Source of the DNA: Heliocidaris tuberculata
Taxonomy: Eukaryota > Echinodermata > Echinoidea > Camarodonta > Echinometridae
Length of the DNA stretch: 64,000 nt
Reading direction: 5' to 3'
NCBI GenBank assembly: GCA_025618425.1
Contig: CM046851.1
Coordinates: forward strand, 31,353,754-31,417,753
Shown one piece after another: positions 43,427 through 55,190 of this stretch. The notes under the pieces are model-generated. The model saw nothing but the letters and a program-made list of their open reading frames with translations, was not told where the DNA came from and made no database searches. Made by a program: the position numbers and the translations under genes. Each line of letters begins with the position of its first letter. Within the stretch, counting starts at the first letter, position 1.

Positions 43427-45287
43427 TAAAATGAAGCCTATAACAAAAGGGCATTCGGCTTGCATCATATAAAAGAGGACATTACCAGAGGTTATTTTAG
43501 CTGGAGTGCTGAGGGCAACAAAGCTAGGCGTAGTTTGAGGTGATAGTGTAGTGACCGAGGTACAGAGGGGGATATCCCCGTCGCTCCACTCCCCAGTCGG
43601 TTGACAGGTCAGAGTGATTTCATGGCTAATATCCAAGCCGTCATCGCAAGCAAACATGGCCACACCTCCATCGCTGTATCGAGACACTGTGACAGATCCA
43701 TTAACCGGGGCAACCAAGTGTGGGCACGCAACTGGATAGGGGGGGGGGGGGACAAACACTTTGGTTTACTTTGCTTGGACTTAAGCAGTCATCAAATATT
43801 CAGCTACAAGCTGTATTCGATTCACCTACAGTAATTGGAGTTGATATGCCTTGTATGAAATACCAAATGTAAAAGGAATATGGTCTTTGACTAATGGAAT
43901 CTATCGCAATTTTATCTTAAACTCAGGGATACAGACAAAGCAGATAACAAGAATAATTATAACAATGATAATTCGTAAGCTATATAATGCACCAAACCCA
44001 CTCTGTAGAGTGCTCTAGGCACAGAGCAAGTAGACGGTACAAATACAAGATAAGAATATGATAATCAGTGCTGTTAACCAGCAGAGGAAGTTAGATGACA
44101 AAATTCTATAGAATGATATTGTTTTTATTGCGCTAATTTGCTTGATATATATATATACATGTATACTCGAAACATCATACGGTAGATGTGTGGAATTCAG
44201 CCAGTTATCTCTCTATAAAACTTTATAGGTATTGATAGGAGTGCATGGATATTGCTTACGAGTGATATTGAGGTGGAGAAGAACATTGTAGAATTCAAAT
44301 GATAAAATATAATGATTAAGGATGAAGGGTAATAGAATCTAAGAAGAAAGCTGAGCTAAGGGGAAGAACGAATACTGCCATTCTTTTAATATTCTGTATG
44401 GAATGGAACGCACCTATCTCTGAGCTGGCTAATGCAGCTTCATATTGGTTAAACGTTTTGACGGAAGTCTGTGCAAAGCTCTCTGATCCCGTTGTCTGAA
44501 AGTCAAAGATACAGAAGAGGTTGGTACCACAGACCTCGAGGACGAGTGTCTGGTTGAGATCCCGGTTAATGGCAGGCTCAAAGACAGGTAAGTAGGTCCG
44601 ATCTGTATGTGTCTCGTGATTGGTGCCAGTTTCGTAGAAGAACAGTATTCATTCGCTTCGATTTCCCCTAGTATAAGGAATAAACGAATATTCAAAAATG
44701 TTTTGGTAACTTCAAGATGTTCTTTCTTCGTTACATAGGAAACAATACAAGTACATTGAAAGAAATTTGGAAACAGTAGATGATCACGCTTGTTTATGCA
44801 AACGAAGAATAATATTGAACTTTTCCGTCCACAAAGCCAATTTTTTAATTCAAAAATTTCCAAAATTACGAAATAAGAGCAATTGAATTCTTAACTAAAC
44901 TCATGTGAATAAATAAGGAAATAAACGACAGTTTAAATTAAACTATTACATTGTAACCCAAATTGATAATGCAGTTCCTCTGTGGATAGGTTGGAAGGAA
45001 GAGTGTTGCCAGTCGGGGTCAAGAAATCATCACTTGGGTCACCATTCCACATTCCCATCAATCCTTGCGTCTGACCTCGGAAGGAATCAGGGCGACGAGA
45101 AGGATACTCATGGCACCTTCACTAGCTTTCACCTCCAGTCCTACTCCTCCATCAAATACAACTAGGATACCGTTAGATGAAATGTTTCTACCATTTAACG
45201 ACACACCTGAAGAAACAGAAAAAATATCGCTTAAAACACATCTTGGAAGGGCATTGTACAGGATAGCGGATATCAGACGTCATGTTG

Positions 45288-45368
<81 letters not shown>

Positions 45369-48300
45369 ATATATATATATATATTTTTTTTTTTTAACGT
45401 GATAATTGAATATATATGTTCTCATCATGCTCATGTCATCACAAGATTTTGCATTAATTTTGCTGAATAATTCTCTTGTTTTGCTAACTAGACTCCATGT
45501 TGGCTAATGTTTAGTCAGTTCTGACAGATATTATCCTATCGGTGGTGAGACCGGTATTTATTTTCGAAAAATAATCTTGAAACTAGTAAAAAAAAAAAAA
45601 ATCAAAAAATTACAAAAACCTGTGTTTTATTCGGAAGAAGGCTTATACCTTCAAACGTCCATCGAACTGCTTGTTCAAAGTCCACAAAGGTGAAGTCAGA
45701 TCCATCGGCAGGTCGTATATATGCGTCCAGTACTCGACGATCATTGGTTTGAACATGAATGACGTCACTATCCCCAAACTTCGCTGCTATGGCGATGAAG
45801 ACAGTAGCATCGACGCCTGTGTAGTAATAAAGTACAGAAAAGAAGTACACAGAAAAGAAGTACAATTATCCTACTTGCTGCTACGAATTTTATTTTCGAT
45901 AATGGGCATGAGATGGGCGTTTCATTTGAAGAAAAGGGTATAATTGAAAATAGAAATGTTTTACTTGCCAGTCAATGCACTTTACAGGACTGGTTTTCGT
46001 CATGTAATCGTTATCATTAAAAGATGAGTACGATGTGGATATTAAGAGGCTTACTTGTTAGGACACCTTTATGAAATATCTAAAATTGAAATATTTTAAC
46101 GATATCATGATGGGCGGTGTCGGCTCATATCAAGAAAAAAAAAATGAAAAAAAAAACATGATCGAAATGACACATGTGCTGAAACTGTGCCTCAGGGATA
46201 GAAGAATACAGTATTTCTCTGTCAATTCCATTGCCTCGGTTCCGCCACAAATACAATAACTGGGAATTTAAAAAAAAGATGATTCTCGCTTACCAGTAAG
46301 AGGGGCTGTTCTAGCATGGAGAACAAACTCGTTGTCGAGGGTGGACAGCAAGGTAAACTCCCCGTGACCGTTGAAGGTGTACATGGTCGAGTCAAGTGTA
46401 GCAATATGAGGATCACCGTTAGCAATTGCTGAATGATTAATGGAAGCAATATCCAATTAATTATGAAAAGTTATTTTTAAGTTAGTGGCACGGGGACATA
46501 ACTATGTAGACCGACAGCCCATGAGACGGACACGACAAAGTAATCCGTAAGGAAAGCGGAAAGGAACACTTCTTGAATAACTTTAAACTGTGTGAAATTT
46601 TCGAAATGTGTCATTTTGAAGATTTATCATTGTAGCCACTTGATCTGTTGATTGAACCATAAGCTAAGTTTGATTGTGTTAATGTAAGGAACAGCCCCAT
46701 GAAGCATGAAAGTCCTAGTGGTTTTTTGAATGTGTAAATCTAACGTCCAGATAGTTGTGCCTCAAGACAGTGTCCGTGTCTATGGACTAGTTGAATCCCG
46801 GTTCCACCGTAGGCAGTTTCATTGGAAAATATAATAAAATAATAATAATTATAATAATAATAATAATTATAAGTCTTGTTTACCCGAAGTAGCCTCATCA
46901 TTATTATATACTGTTCTCCCCGAGGGCCCTGCAATCATATTGTTACCCCGGCTTTATATAGAATGTAAATAAGCGATATTTATTAATTGAATTATCACTT
47001 TAAAATAATTTGTTTTACATGTTCATAATGACTTCATAATCATCCCATTTTGCTTTGTATTGCTTTTTTTTTTGTTTACTTATAATTCTTATCAGTAGGC
47101 AAAAAAACTTCTGCATAATAGATGTCATTCTCTCATTTTCTTTTTCGATAATTATATGTTATTTATCATGTTTATTATAAAGGTCACTATTCTCAAATGA
47201 ATTAGTATATTCTTCGAGTTATTTTCCCGAAATATACCCCATTTAGTATAGTTATATAACATTATCGATGCATGTACATATATTTATTTTTATGTTTATG
47301 TTTATGGACGCATAGATGTATTTATGTATTTATGTTTATGTTTGTAACCTTACCATGAAAATACAACAAATTTCCATATATGAATGAGGTATAGGTAAAT
47401 ACCTATACCTATACCTATACCTATACCTATACCTATAAAATGAAGACAGAATTTCTTTTTTACTTGTATTTTTGTTCGTATGCTTGTTCTGCATTGTCTT
47501 ACCTGGAGGGGGTGGGCTGTAGTTATCACACACTTGAGATGGTCGTAATTGTTTATAGATATGACAAATAGAGTCCTGGATAGCATTGGGATGCGTATAT
47601 CCGCAGCAATATATCCATGGTAAGGTATCAGCTAGGAAATGTGACATGTAAGGCACCTGAGAGAGAAGACGGGAATGGCACAATTGAATCTTTGGAGCCT
47701 GTATTGAGAGCACCACAGCGAAAATACATTTAGTCGAATATGTTATGAACAAAATACAAGCAAAATGGCACAGGTTTTCCTTTGAACTCTGTAAGCCAAC
47801 CAATAACAACAATAACAACAAAATCATTCAAGTTCTGGAGACTGATGTAGGTTTTCATGAAATCGTCGGGTAAGCGCCAGAATAGCGTTAATTCTGGGTC
47901 GAATGATATGCTTTTACGCCCTTTTTGGCTGTCAGCATTCCTTAAAGGAATGTTTATGAAATGGTATAAATTACTTCGGACTTGTTTCCACCATGTCCAT
48001 TCAAAAGTAAACGTCGATTGTAAATATAATTTAAGTTACAAAATCAATATTGAAAAACAAAATGAAACAAAATGAGCAAATATTATCTTTTAAATATTTA
48101 GGATGAATGAACAGAATGCTTTGATGGTTGATTTTCTAATGGGTGAAGCCTACCTTTCCTGTAGTCCCATAAGGAGGGACGCCATTGTGATGGTATCTGT
48201 AGCTATACCCTCCGCCATCAGAGAGAGCGATATTGATGACCACACCGTCAGAATCGTAACAACATTCCTGAGCACCTCCTAGAACACTGTATGAAGATAT

Positions 48301-49419
48301 TTTGTATTAAGCAAACCAATGAAAATTGCATTCGTCTATTTAGGATGGCTGTAATCAAGACCCAATAGGAGAATACATCAGATGGTGGACTGACTCACAG
48401 TGGCGTATCTAGGTATTCTGGCGCCCGGGGGCAAACTATCAAATCTGCGCCCCCCCCCCCCCCTCCCCAAACTAAGTTCAATGAGCATTTAATTTAAAAA
48501 TGATGGCACTACGTGAAAATGAGTTATGATGCACATAACCCGGGGTTGTTAGGCCAAATTTGATGAGTTATTGTATAAGCGAGTATGCAACCAATCTATA
48601 GATTTTTTTTTTTTTTGTTGTTGTTGTTAATTTTGAACAATCGTATTTTGGGGGCGCAAAATGAGTGAGAACCCAGAAGAAATATATTTGAGGAACGTAG
48701 TAAGGCAATTGCAAGGCAAATTTATTATTTCTATCGAATGTCTTATACTTTGAAAGTGTTTTTTTATGCATTTATATCCCATCTTGGGGCGCAAAATTCA
48801 ACAAGCTCTTGCCTTATGCGGGGGGGGGGGGGCAAAGCAACTAGTGTCTATTAATGGTTATCACTTTAAAAACGCCATGGGGGCGCGAGATAGCTAGATC
48901 CTGAACATAGTTATGCAAGGGGGCAAAGAGACCGAGCTTTAGAAAATGTTCGCATCTCAAACCTTATAAAACATAATTTCTTACGCATTTTGTCCTTGAT
49001 TGGGGAACAAATGACCCTCTAAAACCATAAAAATGTTTGTATTTCTCCCCCTTTTCTTTCTCTCCTTTGCATTTTTGTATCCCATTCAAGTGCCGCCCGG
49101 GCACGTGCCCCCTCTGCCCCCACCCCTCCCGTAGATACACCACTGCTGACTCATGAAAGAGATTAATAAGAAGAGAGACAGATAGATACAGACATGACAG
49201 ACAGACAGACAACATGTGGGAGCTCTGTGGTACATCGGGAGCATATTGACTCTCATACCAAAGGTACTGGGTTTCATCATTGCCCGGTACCTACATCCCC
49301 AGACAAGGATTTTCATCCACAGTTTATTGTCCCTCTCCACCCTGATGTATTGAAACGGAACCTGGTAATGATGGGATAATAACAATAACAATAATAATTA
49401 TTATCATATTAATGATAAT

Positions 49420-49473
<54 letters not shown>

Positions 49474-50051
49474 AATAATAATAATGATAATAATAATGAT
49501 AATGATAATAATAATGATAATAATAATAATAGCACGACCCTCAGGAAGAGCAGGGTTAATATTGATGAGGCTACCCTTGGTAAATATTTTGTATACCATA
49601 ATATTGTTGCAGAGAAGAAATGGGGAGCCTACCTTGGAATGTTAGAACGCACACAGTGAACAGCCCCAGGTTTATTCAGGCAGTTGGTTGGTGAGGTCGC
49701 ATCTATGTCACAGTCTGGGTGAGGACTGAATCGAGCTAGATCGAGAAAGGTCTGAGAGAGTGTACACGGACAAGACGGTGTAACCTCTAGAAACTCCAGG
49801 CCTTCCACTTCATCCTCTTCAATCCAGTCACTGCACCACTGGTGAGGGTCGTGACCGTGAAGCCATTCAAGTACGTGCACCCCTCCCCATTGAGCAGCTG
49901 GTGTGTAGCTTTCGTGTAAAGAATGAACGTTGTAATTATTTCATGACTTCTTACGAATGCAACTTACAGTCGGTCATGTCAAATTTTTACTGAAAAAAAA
50001 AAAATCGAAACAAACTAGTAGTGTAAGTTCTTTGGTCAGTTTGAGTAATAA

Positions 50052-50089
<38 letters not shown>

Positions 50090-53000
50090 ATATATATATT
50101 TCTATACTTCAATTAAATTGAAAAAACAGAAGCACTCAACGCCCTTACTTCTGACTATAATTGTGCGATTCAACTACACCGATAACGCCTACGTCCAACT
50201 GGAGCAGTACGGCTGTCAAAGACGAGCTGAAGTAGAACCCAGCCTCGTACTCGATGTTCTCTGCGAGTGTAACGGCAGGCTCAAAATGAATTTGTCCATC
50301 AACCTCTTCGTATCCGTATACAGTGACGTCGACAGTGTCCACGTAGTCTAGCGTGTTGACATCCCATGTGATGTTGAGTTGTGAAACTCTAGAGGTCGCA
50401 TTCGAGGCATCTGAATGTACTCTAACAGGAGCATCTTCGGGGGTTTCTGTGCAATTGAGATGAACCTACATTTTAGTTGTCAGTTCCTCTTGGGAAGTGG
50501 AATATCTATTTTCCAGTAAGAATCTCGGAGTTTATGCACTGAAATATTTTAGAATTTTCAAGCTACGCATTTCAAAAACTTTGACCTTTCTTGATTCTTC
50601 AGGGACCTCCAGACATAGTATGTCCATATGAAATAGATATGTATTTACTTTTATCATAATTCAGAATAATTTTTAACCATAAATTGGCAATTCTTAACTC
50701 ACCTTTCCTAACTGTAACTTTGTCAGTAACAACGAACCATCCTCAGTCCTATAGGAAATATAGTGTTCGTACCTACCGTAATTACGAAGACTGTTTACTT
50801 AGAACTTACGCACTGTAAATACTGCCTGAATATCAAAGGTGTCTCCTCCATTCACGGATATGAGCAAAGGAACTTGACCCATCTTAAAGATGGCTGGAGT
50901 GACACAAAGAATTGAACCAACTGAGAGCGATTTTCCTGTGACGTTATGTCCGTCGAAATCACATATGATCTCAGTGGTTTCATTCAAACCAGGTCCACTA
51001 ATAATAACTTGAGTTCCACCGAACATCGTCCCTACGATTGGAGACAGCGTGATGTGATCTGAAATAAACAAAAGGCAAACACCATTCTTCAAAAAAAATG
51101 TTACATGAGAGAGTAAAATCGTGTAATCATAGTGGGTATGCAGTAACACTTAGTAAATAAACACAAGGCAAAATATCTTTCTATGCGCGATATATAATCT
51201 CAAATATCACTTAAGTTAAAGCGCATTATTACGTTGATACGAATGACAAAAGACAAGTGATGTGTGTGATGAGGGTGTACTACAAGTTGCGATAAAAAGG
51301 AAATACAGTGAGATCTTCATCACCCATCCTTTAGAAATTTACAAATTCAGTAAGGTACATATTATCATTATCTTACACCGGTTACATCACTTAGTGTGTG
51401 TAATTGAGTTTTGACAGACGTGTGTCAATCAAATATGATCATTTACGTCTGGGACCGAACTTTAACGTCACCATCCGAAAGTCGTGCCTCAGTTTTGAAC
51501 CTTGGTCAGATCAGAGTCAGTTTGTAGGCGAATACAAGGAGCTGCCCGTAGACGTTAACGCTAGACCAACTCCTGAGGGGAATCTAAATTGTTTAAACCC
51601 CCATGATTTGTACACTGGCTCATTGTAACAAGGAGAAAAGCAGCATGTAAGATTCATATACGAGTATTATTCTTAAAACAGGATATAATAATGACACAAA
51701 TCTAAATAAACTTTTCAGAAACATTACCAGGGATGTCAGTAACATAAACCGGATTTGGGCATACATCGAAGTAGTCTTCACAGCAATCACCATAGTAAGA
51801 ACAGACATCATCGCAGAAACAGCCGTCATAGCACGACAGATCGACGTTTATACAGCAACTAGCCGCACATGAGAAACTCCACTCTGGTCCTAAATTTGAC
51901 GAGGAAATTACATATCATCATTTCAAGATATATTCAAAGAGTCTACATGATTTTTTAATACGCGAGCAGTAATTCAAATTTGACTTTTGCGTATATTATA
52001 AATCCTCAGTTTTTCCTGAAATATAATTGCCATGACAGTCATTTCACAGGAAAGCAGTGACTAACGAAATCATAGTCTTCATTGAATTGCAATGTTGAAG
52101 GCACATTTTCGAAAGCCAGGATAGTGATACCTGAAAAAAAGAAGATTTTGTTGATATAGGATAGTCCGTATATTAAAGAGGCGGAACCTAAAACCTTTGC
52201 AGACCGTTTATTATTAGGCATTGTGATAAGAAACAACTTTGGAGAAATTTTTGGATTTTCTGATTTATTCCTCCATACATTGTTACATTTCACTAAGTTC
52301 TGATAAGTTGAACTACTCAATAAATGGCAGTGGCACACGGGACAACATTTCTAATCCGTTATTAATGCGCTTATCACGCCTGTGAGGCAACAAGTCCGTC
52401 AGCAAGTAATTATTCAAAGAAATGTGTGGACATTTTTAGTTTTTGTTTTCATTTTGTTTACGATTTAACTTCCACATGGTGGGCCAAAGACCGCTCAAAT
52501 TGCTGAAATAGGCTTACGTCAGCAAATGACGCAAATAGCGGGGCATAAGTCACAGAAACTGATAAGTACTGGCTAGGTTCGATACCTGAAACTGGATTTG
52601 GTGGGGCGAAAGTAGAATTGACGGGATTGGGGCACACATCAAAATAGTCTAGGCAACAGTCACCATACGATGAACATATATCATCGCAATAACAGCCGTC
52701 AGCATAGCATGGTGAATTGTCGTTGACGCAGCAGCTGAATTGACACGAGGCATTGAGCTGAGAACCTGGGTTAAAATCAAATTTCTGGATTTTAGGAAAT
52801 ACGAAGATAAAGTCTATACTTTACAGTTTACAATTTGTGAATCATAGACAAAAGGTTTGTGGGAATTACTTTCTCTTTTTTTTTTTTTTTTTACATTACA
52901 TCAGAATTACATAGAACAAGTTTCCTGTACTTTGAACAACGAATTGGCTTGTAAAGTTACATAATCTTACTCATTATTACTACATGTATTAAGTTGGGCT

Positions 53001-53914
53001 AACTCTGTCATTACTGACAATTGTTAATGTCATTCGTGTACCCGAAATTTAGTTATGTCCAGAGGGCTATGTGTACAAGCAGGATCTTCCTGGATTATAG
53101 TTGGGGAGGTTGAACATAATAAATAAGGGCTCACTCACAACACACATACCCACACATATAGAGGGAAGATTTGTGCTGCACACCTATTCATCCCAAGCGA
53201 TGCTCAAAGCACCTTACAAGGAAAATTATTTAACATTCACGTACCTGTGTAAGATGGATAAAAATTACATACCACAAAATGATTAGACATTAAATAGTTA
53301 TATCAAATCTATTTGAAAGCTAATAATTTGATTAAATTTTTTAGTTAGTTCAATATCCAGAATGCAGCAACCACAAACACTCAGTCCACATATCTCCTAT
53401 CCATTTTTTTTTTTCATATTCTGTTTACTTAAATGGAAGAATGAATATTCTTACGCGAAGTTATATCAGTATATAGGTAGTGACAAAAGAGGGAAATGTT
53501 TTCAGTGGCAAATCACTGCGTTAACTGTTTATTGGAAAGCCAAAGCTCCTCCACATCATTAATCATTCACCCATGTAGAGCGATGATAATTATATGATAT
53601 TTAATTCAAAGTGTTAATCCAAAACATCACACTGAACTGCGTTCGATTCCTGTCACAAACCGTTAGATAAAAACTAAATCACGTCACATTTCACCATGTT
53701 TGCATAACTGAAGGATATAGCGTATGTTATTGTGAGCGTTTTGCCTTGTGTGACTGGTTTTGTATAACAAAAGCCTAACAAAGAAGCTGGAAAATATAAT
53801 AAAATATAATGATTCACTTACCAGGAAACGGAAACACTGTAGTGAGGAATCCTGTTGTAACCAGGAAAAAGATAAATATCGACAAAATAGTTATTGAAGT
53901 AATACTTGAACACA
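43019..53914 (-). CDS. SUSD2-like: SUSD2-like type I membrane protein, ~14 exons, with two lesions
   Basis: Spliced from the minus strand, the exons give about 900 codons in this order: hydrophobic signal segment, two somatomedin-B domains, TIG/IPT domain, a beta-rich region, AMOP region over three exons, VWD domain over four exons starting at GDPH, one Sushi/CCP domain, one transmembrane helix, and a tail of about 11 residues. Human SUSD2 is a cell-surface glycoprotein of ~820 residues with SMB, AMOP, VWD, Sushi and a transmembrane helix, cleaved at GDPH. All splice junctions examined have GT and AG and matching phases. Exon 11 has a net frameshift and exon 12 an apparent in-frame TGA, so the copy is a recent pseudogene, an allele, or mis-sequenced. 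The start codon was not found. Gene identity is firm; orthology is inferred. Confidence 0.85.
43374..43425. repeat. SUSD2-like: (TA)n in the last intron
   Basis: This is a pure TA run. The adjoining minus-strand frame extends the exon 13 ORF into Tyr/Ile repeats, which is intron read-through. Confidence 0.9.
43486..43731 (-). CDS. SUSD2-like: Exon 13: Sushi/CCP domain
   Basis: It encodes one complement-control module with four cysteines (VACPHL.., MFACDDG, LTCQPTGEW and PLC) and the Trp before the last Cys typical of the fold, followed by a Thr/Ser-rich stalk leading to the membrane. Acceptor CCAG at 43732-43735, donor GTAATG next to 43485. Confidence 0.9.
44414..44667 (-). CDS. SUSD2-like: Exon 12: end of VWD region, with apparent stop
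   Basis: The frame LFFYETGTNHE..FEPAINRD..LVLEVCGTN matches the region after VWD in SUSD2/MUC4-type proteins and runs cleanly to the donor. Upstream of LFFY, in the frame set by exon 11, a TGA codon lies near 44650. The pyrimidine-rich acceptor ending CTAG at 44668-44671 leaves no way to skip it. A single base change could explain it. Confidence 0.75.
44958..45206 (-). CDS. SUSD2-like: Exon 11: VWD domain, third part, frameshifted
   Basis: The first half reads VSLNGRN..VVFDGGVGLEV..LLVALIPSEV in one frame and the second half TQGLMGMWNGDPSDDFLTPT in another. The switch falls near 45063-45085. Exon length 249 is one short of the length needed by the phases of both neighbours, consistent with a net loss of one base (or 1 + 3n). 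Weak donor GTTACA. Confidence 0.8.
45288..45385. repeat. SUSD2-like: (TA)n/(TG)n compound microsatellite
   Basis: TA, TG and TA blocks follow one another in the intron between exons 10 and 11, ending in a poly-T run. Confidence 0.9.
45649..45816 (-). CDS. SUSD2-like: Exon 10: VWD domain, second part
   Basis: Encodes GVDATVFIAIAAKFGDSDVI and continues to FEQAVRWTFEG, the central strand region of a VWD fold in MUC4/SUSD2-type proteins. Acceptor ACACAG, donor GTATAAG; phases fit exons 9 and 11. Confidence 0.85.
46294..46428 (-). CDS. SUSD2-like: Exon 9: VWD domain start with GDPH
   Basis: It opens with ANGDPHIATLDSTMYTFNG. GDPH, encoded at 46406-46417, is the acid-labile autoproteolytic site known in MUC4 and SUSD2, where cleavage leaves two disulfide-linked fragments. 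Retention of all four residues suggests the copy was recently functional. Confidence 0.9.
47397..47437. repeat. SUSD2-like: (CCTATA)n hexanucleotide repeat
   Basis: Six to seven perfect CCTATA units in the intron between exons 8 and 9. It is unrelated to the animal telomere repeat. Confidence 0.9.
47503..47656 (-). CDS. SUSD2-like: Exon 8: AMOP region, C-terminal part
   Basis: It reads VPYMSHFLADTLPWIYCCGY..CHIYKQLRPSQVCDNYSPPPP. The CC pair, the C..Y..RP motif and the following Pro-rich link match the end of the AMOP domain just before VWD in SUSD2. Acceptor CTCTCAG, donor GTAAGAC. Confidence 0.85.
48154..48286 (-). CDS. SUSD2-like: Exon 7: AMOP region, middle part
   Basis: It encodes VLGGAQECCYDSDGVVINI and a Gly/Tyr-rich loop ending GVPPYGTTGK. 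The G..QCCY motif is characteristic of this part of SUSD2. Phases join NIP|S to exon 6 and K|V to exon 8. An ~0.75-kb transposon lies in the preceding intron. Confidence 0.85.
48398..49145. mobile_element. hAT-type non-autonomous transposon in intron 6
   Basis: Ends CAGTGGCGTATCTAGG and CCGTAGATACACCACTG are inverted copies. A perfect 8-base duplication, CTGACTCA, flanks it at 48390-48397 and 49146-49153. Eight-base duplications with CAGTGG-type ends are characteristic of the hAT superfamily. At 748 bp it has no transposase. Confidence 0.85.
49380..49536. repeat. (TAA)n/(TGA)n trinucleotide repeat
   Basis: A long AAT/ATG mixture. The poly-Ile ORFs on both strands come from this repeat. Confidence 0.9.
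49633..49918 (-). CDS. SUSD2-like: Exon 6: AMOP domain, N-terminal part
   Basis: It encodes SYTPAAQWGG..HQWCSDWIEEDE..CPCTLSQTFLDLARFSPHPDC..GAVHC. The WC..W motif, the CPCTL box and the HPDCD segment are AMOP/SUSD2 hallmarks. Frame is open throughout. Acceptor CGAAAG, donor GTAGGC. Confidence 0.85.
50058..50087. repeat. (TC)n microsatellite
   Basis: A pure CT run in the intron between exons 5 and 6. Confidence 0.9.
50149..50446 (-). CDS. SUSD2-like: Exon 5: beta-rich region between TIG and AMOP
   Basis: It encodes TPEDAPVRVHSDASN..LNITWDVNTLDYVDTVDVTV..YGYEEVDG, a fibronectin-III-like beta pattern seen upstream of AMOP in SUSD2-type proteins. No cysteines. Donor GTAAGG at the AA|C junction with exon 6; acceptor GCACAG. 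Confidence 0.8.
50810..51058 (-). CDS. SUSD2-like: Exon 4: TIG/IPT domain
   Basis: It encodes DHITLSPIVGTMFGGTQVII through to VNGGDTFDIQAVFTV. The P..G...GGT.V.I.G.GL start and the VS.NGG....... F.F end are typical of an immunoglobulin-like TIG domain. Acceptor TTTCAG, donor GTAAGTT. Confidence 0.88.
51059..51727. other. SUSD2-like: Intron between exons 3 and 4
   Basis: No further exon of the minus-strand gene is visible. A 74-codon plus-strand reading at 51404-51628 has no ATG start and no recognisable domain. Confidence 0.5.
51728..51889 (-). CDS. SUSD2-like: Exon 3: second somatomedin-B domain
   Basis: The cysteine-rich module reads SCAASCCINVDLSCYDGCFC, then DDVCSYYGDCCEDYFDVCP. Eight cysteines and the Y.DCC.DY..VC signature define an SMB fold. 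Acceptor ATTTAG, donor GTAATG; joins P|D to exon 4. Confidence 0.9.
52586..52765 (-). CDS. SUSD2-like: Exon 2: first somatomedin-B domain
   Basis: It reads SCQFSCCVNDNSPCYADGCY, then CDDICSSYGDCCLDYFDVCP, closely related to exon 3 and indicating an internal exon duplication. A short Pro-rich link follows. Acceptor CCCAG, donor GTATCG. Confidence 0.9.
53822..53914 (-). CDS. SUSD2-like: Exon 1: signal-peptide segment, start unresolved
   Basis: Upstream of donor GTAAGTG the frame that joins exon 2 reads a strongly hydrophobic segment, ITILSIFIFFLVTTGFLTTV, as expected for a signal peptide. No ATG occurs in this frame before a stop near 53938, so the initiating codon lies in an upstream exon, or was lost. 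Confidence 0.55.
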
Positions 53915-53976
53915 AAATCTTTCCGAAAACACACCTTCAGTAGTTATCTATGAATGGTCGATGAATGGGCCTTTTC

Positions 53977-54492
53977 TGTCAATGCCCAAAGGGCAACTTG
54001 AAAAAGAAAGCCATGCTTCGATTACTACATCGGATTCGGACCCATGCAGATTATCAATTTATCAAATTCAACAGAAATTAGTAAGATGTGCTTTGCGGGG
54101 GGTTTTTAAAAGATAAGTGTACTGTATAGTGTATTTTACGTATCGTATTGTTAGAAGCAATCTTGGCACACTCGATGAATCGAATAACTTTGTGCAAAAG
54201 CTTTTATTCCAATATCATCTTTGTTATGAATTTGTACAAACGTTCCGCAAACACAACCTCAACGATTCGTGTTCTGCACATTTCGTTTTTAAAAGATAAG
54301 TGTACTGTATATTGCATTTTAATTATCATATTGTTAGAAGCAATCTTTGCACACTCGCTGAATCGATCTTTCTTGTCAGCGCCAAACGGCAACTTCACAA
54401 GAAAGCCATGCTTCACTACATTGGATCCAGACCATGCAGATCTTTAATTCATCAATTCAATAGAAATGAATAAGGTATGCTTTGCGGGGGTT
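53977..54492. repeat. Interleaved local duplications upstream of exon 1
   Basis: Two blocks each occur twice: block A (53977-54118 and 54376-54492, with GCCATGCTTC and ATGCTTTGCGGGG) and block B (54108-54183 and 54291-54367, with GATAAGTGTACTGTAT and TTGTTAGAAGCAATCTT). Order is A-B-spacer-B-A, all in the same orientation. It could be duplicated upstream DNA of the gene or an old repeat. Confidence 0.65.
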
Positions 54493-55190
54493 ATAATTGC
54501 GAAATATTGAAAGACACAAAACATGAGCTTGGCTACAGTCACCTTGGCTCGCGTGTGAGATTCGACACAATCCGTCAGTCTTTTATATTCATTGGTAATA
54601 TTATTGAGACACCTTTTATGTTGATCAAAACAATTGATCCGTGAAATTTTGAAGAACAGTCTATTCTCCATTTCTCCTCCAACCCATGTTAAGTTTACTA
54701 TGCGAGTCGAGATAAGATACAGCTTTTTAACTGGCAGCATTTGATCATTCTGTTGTGCCACTCCGAAAATAAAGATCGGAGGCTTTCAACCCAGATGCAT
54801 CAATTTTTTTAAAGTTGATATTTTAAAAAAAAATCATGTTTGGACTTTTGGTATCCTTCCCACAATTTGCCCTAACGCAACATAGCCACTCCAGTGAATT
54901 TTAATGGTCACTTGAAAGATTTTTTTTAAAAACCAAAGCAAACAAAATGCAACACGAATCAGCCCTAAAATAAAACAGCCCCCCCCCCCTCCAAAAAAAA
55001 AACAAAAAAAAAAACGCACAGTGTTACAATGACAGTATGAAAATTGTCAACACTAGTCAAATTCCTGTTTTTAACCCTGCACCCCACAATATAGACCTAC
55101 CTTACCTCCAACTCATGACCTAACCTCAAACCTAATTGCAAGCCTCACCTTAAACATTAAAATCACCTTCAACATAAACACAAAAACAAA
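54493..55190. other. Non-coding DNA before the gap
   Basis: No gene is recognised. 55055-55190 has a drifting AACCT/CCTCAA-rich composition on the plus strand, which may be an old tandem repeat cut by the gap. Confidence 0.4.

Noticed and set aside
44429..44863. 144-codon minus-strand ORF as the true exon 12 product
   Set aside because: It uses a different frame from the conserved LFFYETGTNHE reading, runs into the intron and resembles no domain.
49324..49645. Poly-isoleucine ORFs on both strands
   Set aside because: They are produced by the AAT/ATG trinucleotide repeat.
51404..51628. 74-codon plus-strand ORF in an intron
   Set aside because: It has no ATG, no recognisable domain and no splice or promoter context.
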